Below, piece by piece: positions 52,483 through 60,883 of a DNA stretch of 64,000 bases. The DNA lies in the NCBI RefSeq assembly GCF_001905005.1, contig NZ_LWKZ01000023.1, forward strand, positions 310,001 to 374,000, read 5' to 3'. Made by a program: the position numbers and the translations under genes. The stretch is from Streptomyces sp. CB02923 (lineage in GTDB: Bacteria; Actinomycetota; Actinomycetes; Streptomycetales; Streptomycetaceae). Position 1 is the first letter of the stretch. Every line of letters starts with the position of its first letter. The notes beneath the pieces were generated by a model. It did not search any database. It was given only the letters and a program-made list of their open reading frames with translations, and was not told where the DNA came from.

Positions 52483-54960
52483 ATGGGGGGACTGCCGTTC
52501 CGCCTGGACGTGTTCGAGGTCCGGGACGAGTGGGTGATCATGTGTACGTCACCGCTCGGCCGGGCCAGCGCCAAGGTGCGCCCGCCGTACGAGCCCGACG
52601 CGCTGCCGCTGATGCTCTCCGACATCAGGATGGCCCTGATCCGGTCGGCCAGCCCGGTCATCACCCGCCGCGCCTCCCTGGTGGAGAAGAGCGTCCGCGA
52701 CTTCGGCGAACGGCTCTCCGACACCGTGCTGACCGGTGACATCCGCCTGCTCTTCGACCGCTGCCGCGAACACGCCCGGCAGCAGGGCGAACCGCTGCGC
52801 GTCGTGCTGGGCCTGGACGGCCCGCAGGTCTCCGGCATCCCCTGGGAGTTCGCGATCGACCCGTACGCGCGGGACAGCTACCTCGGCCTGCGGGTGCCGG
52901 TCGTCCGCTCACCGCAGCTCCTGGGCGCACCGGCGCCGGTGCGCATGACGCCGCCGCTGCGCGTCCTGGGGGTGATCTCCCGGCCCACCGACCTGCCCGC
53001 GCTCCAGGGCGAGCGCGAACGCGACGAGATCACCCAGGCGTTGCAGCGGCTGAGCACCGACGTCGCCGTCGACTGGCTGCGCGGCGACAGCTGGCGCGAA
53101 CTGGCCGAAGCGGTCCGCACCAGGGCCCCGCACGTCCTCCACTTCGTCGGCCACGGCGGCTTCGACCCGGAGACCGGGTCCGGGTACCTGGAGCTGTCCG
53201 CCGAGGACGGCACCGCGATGCACGTCTCCGGTACGGACCTGGGCCGTCTGATGCACGACAGCCCGCAGCTGCGGCTGGTCGTCCTGAACGCCTGCGAGTC
53301 GGCGACCAGCGGCGCCGAGGGCGTCTTCAGCAGCACCGCCGCGAAGATCATGCGGGAGGGGGTGCCCGCGGTGGTGGCGATGCAGTACGAGATCACCGAC
53401 CCGGCCGCGCTCGCCTTCGCGTCGTCCTTCTACACGGGAATGGCCCGCGGGCTGCCGGTCGACCGGGCGATGACGCTGGCGCGCGAGAGCGTGAAGATGA
53501 CGCTGCCCGGCAGCCTGGAGTGGGCCACGCCGGTGCTGTTCCTGCGCTCCGACGAGGAGACCCAGCTGTTCGTCGTACCGGAGGCGGACGGGGAGACGCG
53601 GGACACCGGGGAGACGCGGGCGGGCACCGGGGCGGAGACGGCGGGGGAGATGACGGGGGAGGGCGGTACGGCCGGGCAGGCGCCCCCGGTCGTACCGCCG
53701 TCCGCCGGACCGCAGGAGCCGCAGCAGGCGCAGGAAGCGCAGGGGTACGGGTACGTGGGCGACGTGGCGTCCGAGCGGACCGTGCCCCAGCGGCCCCCCG
53801 GCCCCGGCCCGGCGCCCGGACCGGCCATGCAGCCCCCGCCGACGTACCCGCCGTACCAGCCGGCCCGGGAACAGCCCTGGATGGCCGGCGTCCGGGAGAA
53901 GTTCGCGCGCTACATCCGCGCCGAACCGGCCACCCCGCCGCACGGCCCCGCGCCCACCACGCGGGGCGCCCACACCTACCCGCCGCCGCCCACCACACCG
54001 CCCGCATCCGCCGCCCCCGAAGGGACACCCGCACGGACACCCCCGGTCTTCACCCCGCGCCCCGACGACCGGTCCCGGGCCCCCGGGCTGCTCCCCGGGC
54101 TCGGCCCGTGCTCCCAAGTCGCCCTGGGCCCACGCGGCCTGCTCGCCGCCGCCTGCGCCGACGGCTCGCTGCGGGTCTTCCGCCTGGACCCGCCGGAACT
54201 GCTGGCGGAGTGCGCCCTGCGCCAGTACGGACCGGTCCTGCGCCTCGCGTGGAGTCCCTGGCCGCGCAACGTCGCCACCCTCCACGAGAGCGGCAGCACC
54301 GTCGTCTGGGACATCGAGACGGAAGTCCCGGTACGGACCCTGCCGGGACGCGCCGGGCAGACCACCGCGCTCGCCTTCAGCGGCGACGGCCGCTGGCTGG
54401 CCACGGCGGGCGGCGACCGGATCGAGGTGCACGACGCCGACGGCCGTACCGTACGCAGCCTGCCGGCCGGCCCGGCGCCGCTGGTGCCCTGCCTGGCCTT
54501 CGCGCCCGGTGACCGGCACCTGCTCGTGGGCACCGGCGACGGCGCCGTACGCCGCCTCGACGTCCACGGACGGACCACCGCACAGTGGCCGCACCCGCAG
54601 CCGGTCTGCGCCATCGCCGTGTGCGCCGACCGGCTCGCCACCGGCAGCCCCGACGGCCGCATCCGCGCGTGGTCCTGGACCGGGCGGCTGCTGCACCGCG
54701 TCCACCAGGGCGGCGCCGTACGGCAGCTGGCGTTCGCGGCGGACGGCACGCTGCTCGCCGCCGCGAGCGACGACGGCGTCCTGGTCCGCTGGGACCGCGA
54801 CGGCACCCCGAGGGACCGCGTCGAACAGGCCGGGCGTCCGGTGGGCGTCGCCTTCACCGGCCGGGACGGCACGGTGCTGACCGCGACCGACGACGGCCTC
54901 GTCCGGCTCCACCCCCGCATCACCGCCCCCACGGGGCCGGACACCGAAGGGGCCCCATGA
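52483..54960 (+). CDS. CHAT (caspase-like) protease fused to a WD40 beta-propeller
   Basis: GGAGG 9 bases upstream selects ATG 52483, giving 825 residues. The N-terminal part (about 1-365) ends in a CHAT domain with the catalytic pair H224 (HFVGHGG) and C271 (VLNACES). A 160-residue Pro/Gln/Gly-rich linker follows, then a seven-bladed WD40-like propeller (about 540-815) with repeats such as LAFSGDGRWLATAGGD and LAFAADGTLLAAASDDG. CHAT proteases are clan CD peptidases that cleave partner proteins, often in conflict or cell-death systems, and propellers usually sense or bind a partner. It is flanked by a CYTH-like gene and a coupled 154-residue gene, making a compact three-gene unit. The target is unknown. 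Confidence 0.9.
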   Translation: MGGLPFRLDVFEVRDEWVIMCTSPLGRASAKVRPPYEPDALPLMLSDIRMALIRSASPVITRRASLVEKSVRDFGERLSDTVLTGDIRLLFDRCREHARQQGEPLRVVLGLDGPQVSGIPWEFAIDPYARDSYLGLRVPVVRSPQLLGAPAPVRMTPPLRVLGVISRPTDLPALQGERERDEITQALQRLSTDVAVDWLRGDSWRELAEAVRTRAPHVLHFVGHGGFDPETGSGYLELSAEDGTAMHVSGTDLGRLMHDSPQLRLVVLNACESATSGAEGVFSSTAAKIMREGVPAVVAMQYEITDPAALAFASSFYTGMARGLPVDRAMTLARESVKMTLPGSLEWATPVLFLRSDEETQLFVVPEADGETRDTGETRAGTGAETAGEMTGEGGTAGQAPPVVPPSAGPQEPQQAQEAQGYGYVGDVASERTVPQRPPGPGPAPGPAMQPPPTYPPYQPAREQPWMAGVREKFARYIRAEPATPPHGPAPTTRGAHTYPPPPTTPPASAAPEGTPARTPPVFTPRPDDRSRAPGLLPGLGPCSQVALGPRGLLAAACADGSLRVFRLDPPELLAECALRQYGPVLRLAWSPWPRNVATLHESGSTVVWDIETEVPVRTLPGRAGQTTALAFSGDGRWLATAGGDRIEVHDADGRTVRSLPAGPAPLVPCLAFAPGDRHLLVGTGDGAVRRLDVHGRTTAQWPHPQPVCAIAVCADRLATGSPDGRIRAWSWTGRLLHRVHQGGAVRQLAFAADGTLLAAASDDGVLVRWDRDGTPRDRVEQAGRPVGVAFTGRDGTVLTATDDGLVRLHPRITAPTGPDTEGAP

Positions 54961-55421
54961 CCGAGATCGAGATCTTCTGGCCCGCCGCGTACCCGCTCGA
55001 CGCGGTGCACACCACCGACGCCCTGCTGAGCGAGGCCGGCATCCAGGCCACCTACCGGCGCGCGCCGATGCGCCGCGGCCCGGAGACGTACGCGCTCGTG
55101 CTGCTGGCCGGGCACACGCTCCAGCCCTTCCTGCGGGCGGTGTTCGAACGGATCGGCGCCGACGCGTACTCCGGGCTGCTGACCTTCGTCCGCGGCCTGA
55201 TCGGACGCAAGCCCGCGGCGGACGCCCCCGACGGGGTGGTCTTCGAATGCGTACGCACCCGCGCCCAGTTCGTCTTCACCCACGGCCTCCCGGACGCGGC
55301 CTACCGGCAGGCCCTGGCGCTCGACCCCGGCACCGCCCCGGGCCGGTGGGCCTGGCAGGACGACCGGCAGACCTGGATCCGCTTCGAGGAACGGGCCGAA
55401 ACCGGCGGCCCCGCCGGCTGA
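54957..55421 (+). CDS. Uncharacterised 154-residue protein coupled to the CHAT-WD40 gene
   Basis: ATG 54957 overlaps the CHAT-WD40 stop as ATGA, which implies fixed co-synthesis. I recognise no family. The N-terminal 60 residues have a beta-alpha-beta look (TEIEIFWPAAYPLDAVHTTD). The middle has a helix with a hydrophobic face (YSGLLTFVRGLIG). The end is Trp-rich (RWAWQDDRQTWIRFEE). There is no signal peptide. Tight coupling makes it a candidate partner or substrate of the protease, which is inference. Confidence 0.75.
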   Translation: MTEIEIFWPAAYPLDAVHTTDALLSEAGIQATYRRAPMRRGPETYALVLLAGHTLQPFLRAVFERIGADAYSGLLTFVRGLIGRKPAADAPDGVVFECVRTRAQFVFTHGLPDAAYRQALALDPGTAPGRWAWQDDRQTWIRFEERAETGGPAG

Positions 55422-55521
55422 CCCGGCCCACCGTACGGCCCCACCGTACGACCGACACGACCGGCAGCCCCCACGGGCCGGCGTCCCGACTGGAGAAGCC
55501 CGACTGGAGAAGGAGGCCGTC

Positions 55522-55917
55522 ATGGCCTACCCGCAAGGCCCGCCCGGCGAGGACTGGGGCGGCAACACCCCCTGGACAGGACAGTCCCAGCAGCCACCGC
55601 CCACCGGACCACCACCACCGCCGCAGTACCAGCCGCAGTACCCGCCCCAGTACGCCCCCGGCTACCAGCAGTACGCCAAGCCGCCGCAGAACTACCTGAT
55701 CCCGGCCATCCTGGTGACGCTCTTCTGCTTCCTGCCCACCGGCATCGCGGCCATCGTCTTCGCCACCCAGACCAACGCCAAGATCAGCGCGGGGGACTGG
55801 GCGGGCGCGGAGGAGGCGTCGAAGAAGGCGAAGCTGTGGACGTTCATCAGCCTCGGGGTCGGCGTCTTCGTCGGGCTCATCGTCCTCCTCACCAGCGCCG
55901 CGGGAGGCGGCTACTGA
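55522..55917 (+). CDS. CD225/dispanin-family membrane protein
   Basis: The 131-residue product has a Pro/Gln/Tyr-rich cytoplasmic N-terminus (about 1-52) and two membrane segments. The first is LIPAILVTLFCFLPTGIAAI and the second begins TFISLGVGVFVGLIVLL, joined by a loop with KISAGDWAGAEEASKKAK. This matches the CD225/dispanin layout. GAGAAGGAGG lies about 6 bases before the ATG. It is followed after 2 bases by a DUF2752 gene, a pairing common in streptomycetes. Its bacterial function is unknown. Confidence 0.92.
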   Translation: MAYPQGPPGEDWGGNTPWTGQSQQPPPTGPPPPPQYQPQYPPQYAPGYQQYAKPPQNYLIPAILVTLFCFLPTGIAAIVFATQTNAKISAGDWAGAEEASKKAKLWTFISLGVGVFVGLIVLLTSAAGGGY

Positions 55918-55919
55918 CC

Positions 55920-56294
55920 GTGCCCGCGCCGCACCCCACCCGGCGCCGGACGCTCGAAGCCTGGTCCGGCGCCCTCCTGTTCACCGCCCTGACCGTGCTG
56001 GTGGCCCTCCACGACCCCGAAGCGCCGGGGCACTACCCCAGCTGCCCGTTCCGTACCCTGACCGGCCTGTCCTGCCCCGGCTGCGGCACCCTGCGGGCGC
56101 TGCACGACCTCACCCGGGGCGACGTGGCCGCCGCCCTGGCCCACAACGCGCTCTTCGTCGCGGCCCTGCCGCCGGTCCTGCTCTCCTGGCTGCGCGCGGT
56201 CCGGGGCCGGCCGCCCGTGCTGACCTCCGTACGGGCGGGGGCGGCCGCCCTGGCCGTACTGCTGCTCTGGGGCGTGCTGCGCAACCTCTTCTGA
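55920..56294 (+). CDS. DUF2752 family membrane protein
   Basis: GTG 55920 starts 2 bases after the CD225 gene and gives 124 residues. The family signature CPFRTLTGLSCPGCGTLRAL with paired cysteines is present, followed by HDLTRGDVAAALAHNAL, with three predicted helices. DUF2752 proteins are small membrane proteins of unknown role, often beside CD225 genes. Confidence 0.9.
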   Translation: MPAPHPTRRRTLEAWSGALLFTALTVLVALHDPEAPGHYPSCPFRTLTGLSCPGCGTLRALHDLTRGDVAAALAHNALFVAALPPVLLSWLRAVRGRPPVLTSVRAGAAALAVLLLWGVLRNLF

Positions 56295-56389
56295 CCGGCT
56301 CCCCGCCCCGGCGCTCCCGGTTAGGATCACCCTGAACCCGAACAGCCGTACGCATACCCGTCCCGACCGCGCGACCCCGAGGCCACCGC

Positions 56390-56962
56390 TTGAGCATCAC
56401 CGACACCGCCCGTGCGGTCACCGACGTCCTCCAGCCCCGCAACGTCCTGCTCGCCGGACTCATCGGGATCGGCACCGCGGCGGCGGGGGACTGGTCCGGC
56501 GCCGCCTGGGGGCTCTTCGCCGCACTGTGCGCCGGGATCGTGCCCGCCGGCTACATCGAGTGGGAACGCAGACGCGGCACCTGGGGCGACCGGCACGTCG
56601 TGGACCGCGGACAGCGCGCCCCGATCTTCGCCGTCATCCTCGGTTCCGTGGGCGCCGGTTCCGCCGTCATGCTCGCGGCAGGCGCCCCGCGCGACATCCT
56701 CCTCGCCATGCTCGCCCTGTGGGCCATGACCGTGGTCCTCCTCCTGGTCAACACGGTCTGGAAGATCTCCGTGGACGCCGCGGTGGCCTCCGCCGTCGTC
56801 GCCCTGCTCGCCACCGTCCACTCACCGTGGTGGCTCGCCGCGTACGCCCTGGTGATCGCGGTCTGCTGGACCCGGGTCGCGCTGTCCTACCACTCCGTCG
56901 CCCAGACCGCGGCCGGCGCGGGCCTCGGCGCGGCGACCGCGGCGGTGCTCCTGCTCGGCTGA
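56390..56962 (+). CDS. PAP2-like (phosphatidic acid phosphatase-related) membrane protein
   Basis: TTG 56390 with GAGG 6 bases upstream gives 190 residues with five or six predicted helices. The C-terminal half retains a PAP2-like outline, K-I-S-V-D-A-A-V-A-S followed by WTRVALSYHSVAQTAAG (SRxxxxxHxxxD-like). The PSGH motif is not intact, so catalytic activity is uncertain. It is preceded by 95 bases and may have its own promoter. Confidence 0.78.
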   Translation: MSITDTARAVTDVLQPRNVLLAGLIGIGTAAAGDWSGAAWGLFAALCAGIVPAGYIEWERRRGTWGDRHVVDRGQRAPIFAVILGSVGAGSAVMLAAGAPRDILLAMLALWAMTVVLLLVNTVWKISVDAAVASAVVALLATVHSPWWLAAYALVIAVCWTRVALSYHSVAQTAAGAGLGAATAAVLLLG

Positions 56963-56985
56963 CGCCGGACCGTGTTCCGCTCCGC

Positions 56986-58053
56986 CTACCCCAGGCCCGC
57001 ACCCAGCGCGGCAATCGCCCCGGGAGCGTGGCCCGCGGCCAGGAGCGGTGCGCGGACGTCGTGTTCCAGGTCGGGGAGGTAGCCGAGGAGCACGTCCGCG
57101 GGGCCGTGGACGCGGACACCGGAAACCGTGGCGGCGGGCAGCAGAAGCGTCTCGGCCGGGCCGAGGGTCTCCCGGACCGCCCCGCACGTCACCTCCGCCG
57201 CGGCACCGATGTTGCTGAGGACCACGCATGTGTCGAACGCAGGCACCGCGGCCCCCGGCGCCCGTACCCGCCAGTTCTCCAGCGCGAAGTACGGCCCGGC
57301 ACACAGCATCCACCGCTCCACCCCGCCCTCGGCCGGCAGCCGCAGCCCGGGGTGGAAGTCCGGGCGGTGCTCCGGCCGCCACTCGCGCAGCAGGGCCTCG
57401 ACGTTGGCCCGCCACTGCTCGTCGCCGATCGGGGCGCCGTCCTCCATGCGGTGCCGCATCGCGTGCTGTTGCAGGCCGGAGGTCTGCTCAAGCGCGTAGA
57501 CGAGGGTGTCGGGACCGAAGCTGTGCGGTGTGCCGCCCGGTACGTACAGGGTCTGCCCCGCGCATACGGGCAGGCGCCGCAGAACGGCGTCGAAGTCCTG
57601 GCCGAGCAGCGCCTGCCGCAGCCGGGCGCGGTCCACGCCGGGCCGTACGCCGACGAGCGCCGTGGTGCCGGGCGGCGCGTAGAGGATGTGCCAGGCCTCC
57701 GTCTTGCCGTTCGGCTCGCCCGCCCGCTCGTGGGCCGCCGCGTCGTCCGGGTGCAGATGCACCGGAAGGGGCCGGTGCGCGTCGATGAACTTGGCCAGCA
57801 GCGGGAACCGGGGGCCGCGCCAGCCGCGCCCGACCAGCTCGTCGGGGTGGCTCAGCGCGAGCTCCCGCAGGGTGTGCCCGGCCAGCGCCCCGTTCAGCAC
57901 GTGGGAGTGTTCCCCCTCGACATCACTGACCTCCCACGTCTCCGCCACCGGCCCGTCGGGCAGCCCGGTCCGGCCGAGCCGCCCGGAGAGGGCCCGGCCG
58001 CCGAAGACGTGCCGCTTGACCGGAGTGGTCAGCCGTATCGGGTACCAGTTCAT
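56986..58053 (-). CDS. manA: Mannose-6-phosphate isomerase (class I type)
   Basis: The 355-residue cupin-fold enzyme should interconvert fructose-6-phosphate and mannose-6-phosphate. It carries zinc-site words PVHLHPDD, GKTEAWHIL and GGTPHSFG in the order expected for ManA-like proteins, and GQTLYVPGGTPHS before the second cupin half. It is nearer the short Firmicutes/actinomycete type than the 390-residue E. coli type. ATG 58053 is the first start that keeps homology; an in-frame upstream region is unlike it. It converges with the PAP2-like gene, 23 bases apart, and lies apart from other sugar genes. Confidence 0.87.
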   Translation of the reverse strand: MNWYPIRLTTPVKRHVFGGRALSGRLGRTGLPDGPVAETWEVSDVEGEHSHVLNGALAGHTLRELALSHPDELVGRGWRGPRFPLLAKFIDAHRPLPVHLHPDDAAAHERAGEPNGKTEAWHILYAPPGTTALVGVRPGVDRARLRQALLGQDFDAVLRRLPVCAGQTLYVPGGTPHSFGPDTLVYALEQTSGLQQHAMRHRMEDGAPIGDEQWRANVEALLREWRPEHRPDFHPGLRLPAEGGVERWMLCAGPYFALENWRVRAPGAAVPAFDTCVVLSNIGAAAEVTCGAVRETLGPAETLLLPAATVSGVRVHGPADVLLGYLPDLEHDVRAPLLAAGHAPGAIAALGAGLG

Positions 58054-58151
58054 CGTCCGAGTACACCCCTGTTTCCCGCCGCCCGGATTCATTACGCCGA
58101 CCACTGGCGCGCCTCTCCGCAGCGGTGATCCGGCCGCCGTGAAATCCGCCG

Positions 58152-58176
58152 GTTTACGAGCCGGGTGCACGGGCAC
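58152..58176 (+). promoter_or_regulatory. SigB/SigF-type promoter before the csbD-like gene
   Basis: GTTT at 58152-58155, a 15-base spacer and GGGCAC at 58171-58176 match the stress-sigma consensus GTTT-N14-16-GGGTAY with one change. The site ends 46 bases before the ATG. csbD genes are typical members of SigB-type regulons. Confidence 0.65.
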
Positions 58177-58222
58177 GCGATGCACTGTCAAGGAAACGGC
58201 TCGACCGAAAAGGAGCGCGACC

Positions 58223-58396
58223 ATGACTGCCGATAAGAAGGCTTCCACGAAGGCCGAGCGCGCCAAGGGCGCCGTGAAGGAAACCGTCGGCCGTGCCGTC
58301 GGCAACGAACAGATGACAGCCGAAGGCCGCGCGGAACGCGCCAAGGGCGATTTGCGCGAGGCCGGCGAAAAGGCCAAGGACGCTTTCAAGCGGTGA
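58223..58396 (+). CDS. CsbD family stress protein
   Basis: The 57-residue, highly charged protein has the CsbD pattern KAERAKGAVKETVGRAVGNE and GRAERAKGDLREAGEKAKD. AAAAGGAG lies about 7 bases before ATG 58223. CsbD proteins accumulate in general stress under SigB control in Firmicutes and actinomycetes; their molecular role is unknown. The promoter-like sequence upstream agrees with this. Confidence 0.92.
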   Translation: MTADKKASTKAERAKGAVKETVGRAVGNEQMTAEGRAERAKGDLREAGEKAKDAFKR

Positions 58397-58516
58397 CGTC
58401 CTCGGAATATCCCTGCCCCTTCCGGCGCAGGCCCGTTGTGACCCTTAGTGCCCTCAGTACAACCCTCTGCGCAACCCTCTGAGAATATGCGCGCATCAGC
58501 GCGCGCAACCAGAGCC

Positions 58517-58559
58517 CCGGGCGACGGCCCGGCGGAATCCCCGCCGGGCCGTCGCCCGG
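58517..58559. terminator. Perfect 19-bp hairpin, bidirectional terminator
   Basis: 58517-58535 and 58541-58559 are perfect complements around the loop AATCC. Such a long GC stem between convergent genes (CsbD-like plus strand, VOC minus strand) should terminate both. Confidence 0.85.
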
Positions 58560-58639
58560 CCCATTTGCATGCCGCACGCGGAACTCAACGGGCGCGGACG
58601 ACCGCCCCCGCCCCCACCACAGCCGTGCGCACGCTCGGA

Positions 58640-59026
58640 CTACGCCTCCGCATCCTGCGCGTACCACCGCAGTTCGACTGTGTTGCCGTCCGGGTCCAGG
58701 ACGTATACGGACTGTGCGTCGCCCCGCGCGCCGTACCGTCGGCCGGGGCCGTCGACGACCGTGAAGACGCCGGAGTCGATGACCTGCTGCCAGTCCAGCG
58801 GCTCGACGACCAGGCAGAGGTGGTCGACGTTGGACTCGCCGCGTTGCCCTTCGAGCAGGTCGATGATCGTCGTCGGGCTCACCCGGACGGAGGGGAACGG
58901 GGCCTTGCCCGCGCGCCACTCCTCGACGCGTACCGGTTCGAGGCCGAGTGGGCCGCAGTAGAAGGCGAGGGCGCGTTCGGCGTCCGCGACGTTGAGGACC
59001 AGGTGATCGAAGGCGATGACGCGCAT
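58640..59026 (-). CDS. VOC family (glyoxalase/dioxygenase-like) protein
   Basis: The 128-residue single-chain VOC protein has two beta-alpha-beta-beta-beta modules. Metal-ligand positions are visible: H8 (FDHLVLNV), a second His in VDHLCLVV, and Glu in GNTVELRW near the end. FYCGPLGLEPVRVEEW is the usual first-module word. Members include glyoxalase I, fosfomycin-resistance and extradiol enzymes, and the substrate here cannot be told. A start at ATG 59026 fits the family opening. It is divergent from the secreted protein gene. Confidence 0.9.
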   Translation of the reverse strand: MRVIAFDHLVLNVADAERALAFYCGPLGLEPVRVEEWRAGKAPFPSVRVSPTTIIDLLEGQRGESNVDHLCLVVEPLDWQQVIDSGVFTVVDGPGRRYGARGDAQSVYVLDPDGNTVELRWYAQDAEA

Positions 59027-59358
59027 GCGGTTCGTCCGTCTCCCGTGATGTGTGCAGGGGCCTGTACCGGTGCGGCCCGCCGTCGGTCGGCGGGTCGGGG
59101 TGGACGATAGCGCCCGCGCCCGGCCGTGTGATCGGTCGGTGGGCCTGCGCCTGAAGTCCCGACCGGTACGGCCCGGTGACACCATTGATCCAGACCAATA
59201 AGGACGTTCTGGTATCAACTATAACTTTACCGTCACTTGGTGTTATAGGAACTCTGTTTACACCAGCCTCTGAGGCAACAGGCGGCGGTCGTGGACCGGT
59301 TGACGGGTCGGCGGCCTGCCGCGTTCGCGAGGCAAGGCGAGAGACAGGAAACGAGAAC
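59027..59358 (+). promoter_or_regulatory. 332-base divergent intergenic region with AT-rich island and inverted repeat
   Basis: The first half is ordinary GC-rich sequence. Bases 59183-59275 are far AT-richer than the rest of the window and contain CTATAAC (59219-59225) and GTTATAG (59242-59248), a perfect 7-base inverted repeat with a 16-base spacer. The 11-base palindrome GCCTCTGAGGC follows at 59266-59276. This is the probable promoter/operator of the secreted protein gene. Confidence 0.6.
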
Positions 59359-60033
59359 ATGGCGAAGAACCGCACCCTGCGGTACGGAGGGCGCGCGCTG
59401 GTGCTCGCGGCGACCGCCGCGGGCCTGGCCGCGGCGATGACCGCGCCCGCCGCGGCGGCCGACGGGCCGGACCGCAAGCAGCTCATAGCCGACTGCGCCT
59501 CCGGCGAGGGCAAGTGCACCTTCAACGAGCCGGTGCTCGGCACGGCGTACCTGGGCGGCTTCCGGCAGGTGTCCAACTCGCTCTACAACTGCACCACGTC
59601 GGCCGCCACCCAGTCGATGGGCTGGTCGGACACGGTGGGCTCCACCGATTCGGCGGGGGTGTCCGTCACCGCGGGCGGGAAGATCGCGGGCATCATCGAC
59701 CTGAGCGTCACCGCGACGTACAACCACACCTGGTCGAGCTCGCACACCGAGAACAGCTCGCTGAACATGACGGTCCAGCCCGGCGAGGTGGGCTGGATCT
59801 CGCGCGCCCAGGTGATGCAGACCGTCTCGGGCACCTGGCAGACCCACTACGACAGCCCCAAGTGGGGGCACTACTACTGGTTCGTCCCGGACACCGTCAC
59901 CGGCCCCGCCGCCAACGGTACGGACGGTGTCAGCAGCGCGGTGGTGGTCAAGACCCGGAAGATGACGGCCTCCGAGAAGGCGTCGTGCTCCACCGGCGCG
60001 CACCAGGGGCGGACCTTCCAGCTGAAGCGCTGA
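59359..60033 (+). CDS. Secreted protein with aerolysin-like beta-strand pattern
   Basis: The 224-residue product has a clear signal peptide: MAKNRTLRYGGR, then a hydrophobic Ala-rich core with cleavage after about residue 34 (APAAAA). The mature part starts with a short Cys-containing segment (C49, C56). It then shows long Ser/Thr-rich alternating strands (SVTATYNHTWSSSHTENSSL, VSGTWQTHYDSPKWGHYYW) typical of ETX/MTX2 aerolysin-type pore formers, and ends with a late Cys. That similarity is by pattern only; a non-toxic secreted beta protein is possible. GAAACGAGAA precedes the ATG. A small hairpin follows the stop. Confidence 0.8.
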   Translation: MAKNRTLRYGGRALVLAATAAGLAAAMTAPAAAADGPDRKQLIADCASGEGKCTFNEPVLGTAYLGGFRQVSNSLYNCTTSAATQSMGWSDTVGSTDSAGVSVTAGGKIAGIIDLSVTATYNHTWSSSHTENSSLNMTVQPGEVGWISRAQVMQTVSGTWQTHYDSPKWGHYYWFVPDTVTGPAANGTDGVSSAVVVKTRKMTASEKASCSTGAHQGRTFQLKR

Positions 60034-60065
60034 GGGGCGGCCGCACACGGGGGGCGCGTAGCCGA

Positions 60066-60082
60066 AACCGCTGAGAGCGGTT
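60066..60082 (+). terminator. Short hairpin after the secreted protein gene
   Basis: AACCGCT-GAG-AGCGGTT forms a perfect 7-bp stem 33 bases after the stop codon. It is a plausible but modest terminator. Confidence 0.5.
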
Positions 60083-60092
60083 GACCGTACGG

Positions 60093-60142
60093 CACCGTGT
60101 TCCGCGCCGCGTCCAAGCACCGTGTTCCGCGCCGCGTCCGAG
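60093..60142. repeat. Two tandem 25-bp repeats
   Basis: CACCGTGTTCCGCGCCGCGT followed by CC and AAG or GAG is repeated at 60093-60117 and 60118-60142, with a partial third copy (CACCGCGTCC) behind it. It lies in the 158-base gap between convergent genes. Confidence 0.75.
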
Positions 60143-60191
60143 CACCGCGTCCGGCCGTGGACGCGGTGCTCTGCACGTGCGCCCGCGCGCG

Positions 60192-60605
60192 TCAGCCGCT
60201 GCCGCCGTCGACGCGCAGCCGTACCAGCTCGTCCAGGCGTTCCAGGCTGCGGTCCAGCTCGTCGTTGACCGTGTCGGCGCCCGGGTCGTGCTGCTCGTCG
60301 AAGAAGGACAGGTGGACCGTCACCTCGCTGACGCCGCTGTCGATGCCGGAGACCTGGAGCCAGCCGGCGTAGCTGCCGTCGTCCCTGGTGCCCCACTCCA
60401 GCCGCATCTGGTCCCGCCGGGCGCGGAAGAGCCCGGCCTCGTCCTCGCCCGTGCGGTCCTCGTGCACGGTCACGGCCGGCAGTTCCTCCGCCTCCACGTG
60501 CAGCCCCTGCGGCAGCCAGCTGCCGAGTTGCCCCACGATGCTCGCCTGATCGAACACGTGCTCGGGGAGTGCGGGCATCGTGCGGGAACGCTCGTATTCG
60601 CTCAT
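60192..60605 (-). CDS. SRPBCC-like (polyketide cyclase/dehydrase-related) protein
   Basis: From ATG 60605 the product has 137 residues. Residues about 8-60 (VFDQASIVGQLGSWLPQGLH) and the following strands with MRLEWGTRDDGSYAGWLQV and SEVTVHLSFFDE resemble the SRPBCC/START-like fold. A C-terminal helix (SLERLDELVRLRVDG) would close the cavity. No catalytic residues are identifiable, so it is probably a small ligand-binding protein. Upstream in-frame sequence is low-complexity and is left out. Confidence 0.72.
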   Translation of the reverse strand: MSEYERSRTMPALPEHVFDQASIVGQLGSWLPQGLHVEAEELPAVTVHEDRTGEDEAGLFRARRDQMRLEWGTRDDGSYAGWLQVSGIDSGVSEVTVHLSFFDEQHDPGADTVNDELDRSLERLDELVRLRVDGGSG

Positions 60606-60883
60606 GCCAAACCCATCCTCGTCGGAAGCCTTCCGTGCCCTCTCCGTAACCGTCTGCCCGCGCGCGGCGCCCCGAGGCCCACAACCACCCGTTCGCTGTG
60701 CCCGGGTCCGCCCTTCAGCCTCACCGGGGCCGGGCGGGTCCGGCGGCGGGTCCGACAGCGGTGACGACAGCGATGACGGCGGCAACAGGCAAAGGAGGTG
60801 TCCGCCCCGGGAAAGACAGGGCGGCCGTCGCCGGGTTGACTTCCGGCCGTCCCCACACGACCGGACGGAAAGCGGAGCACACC

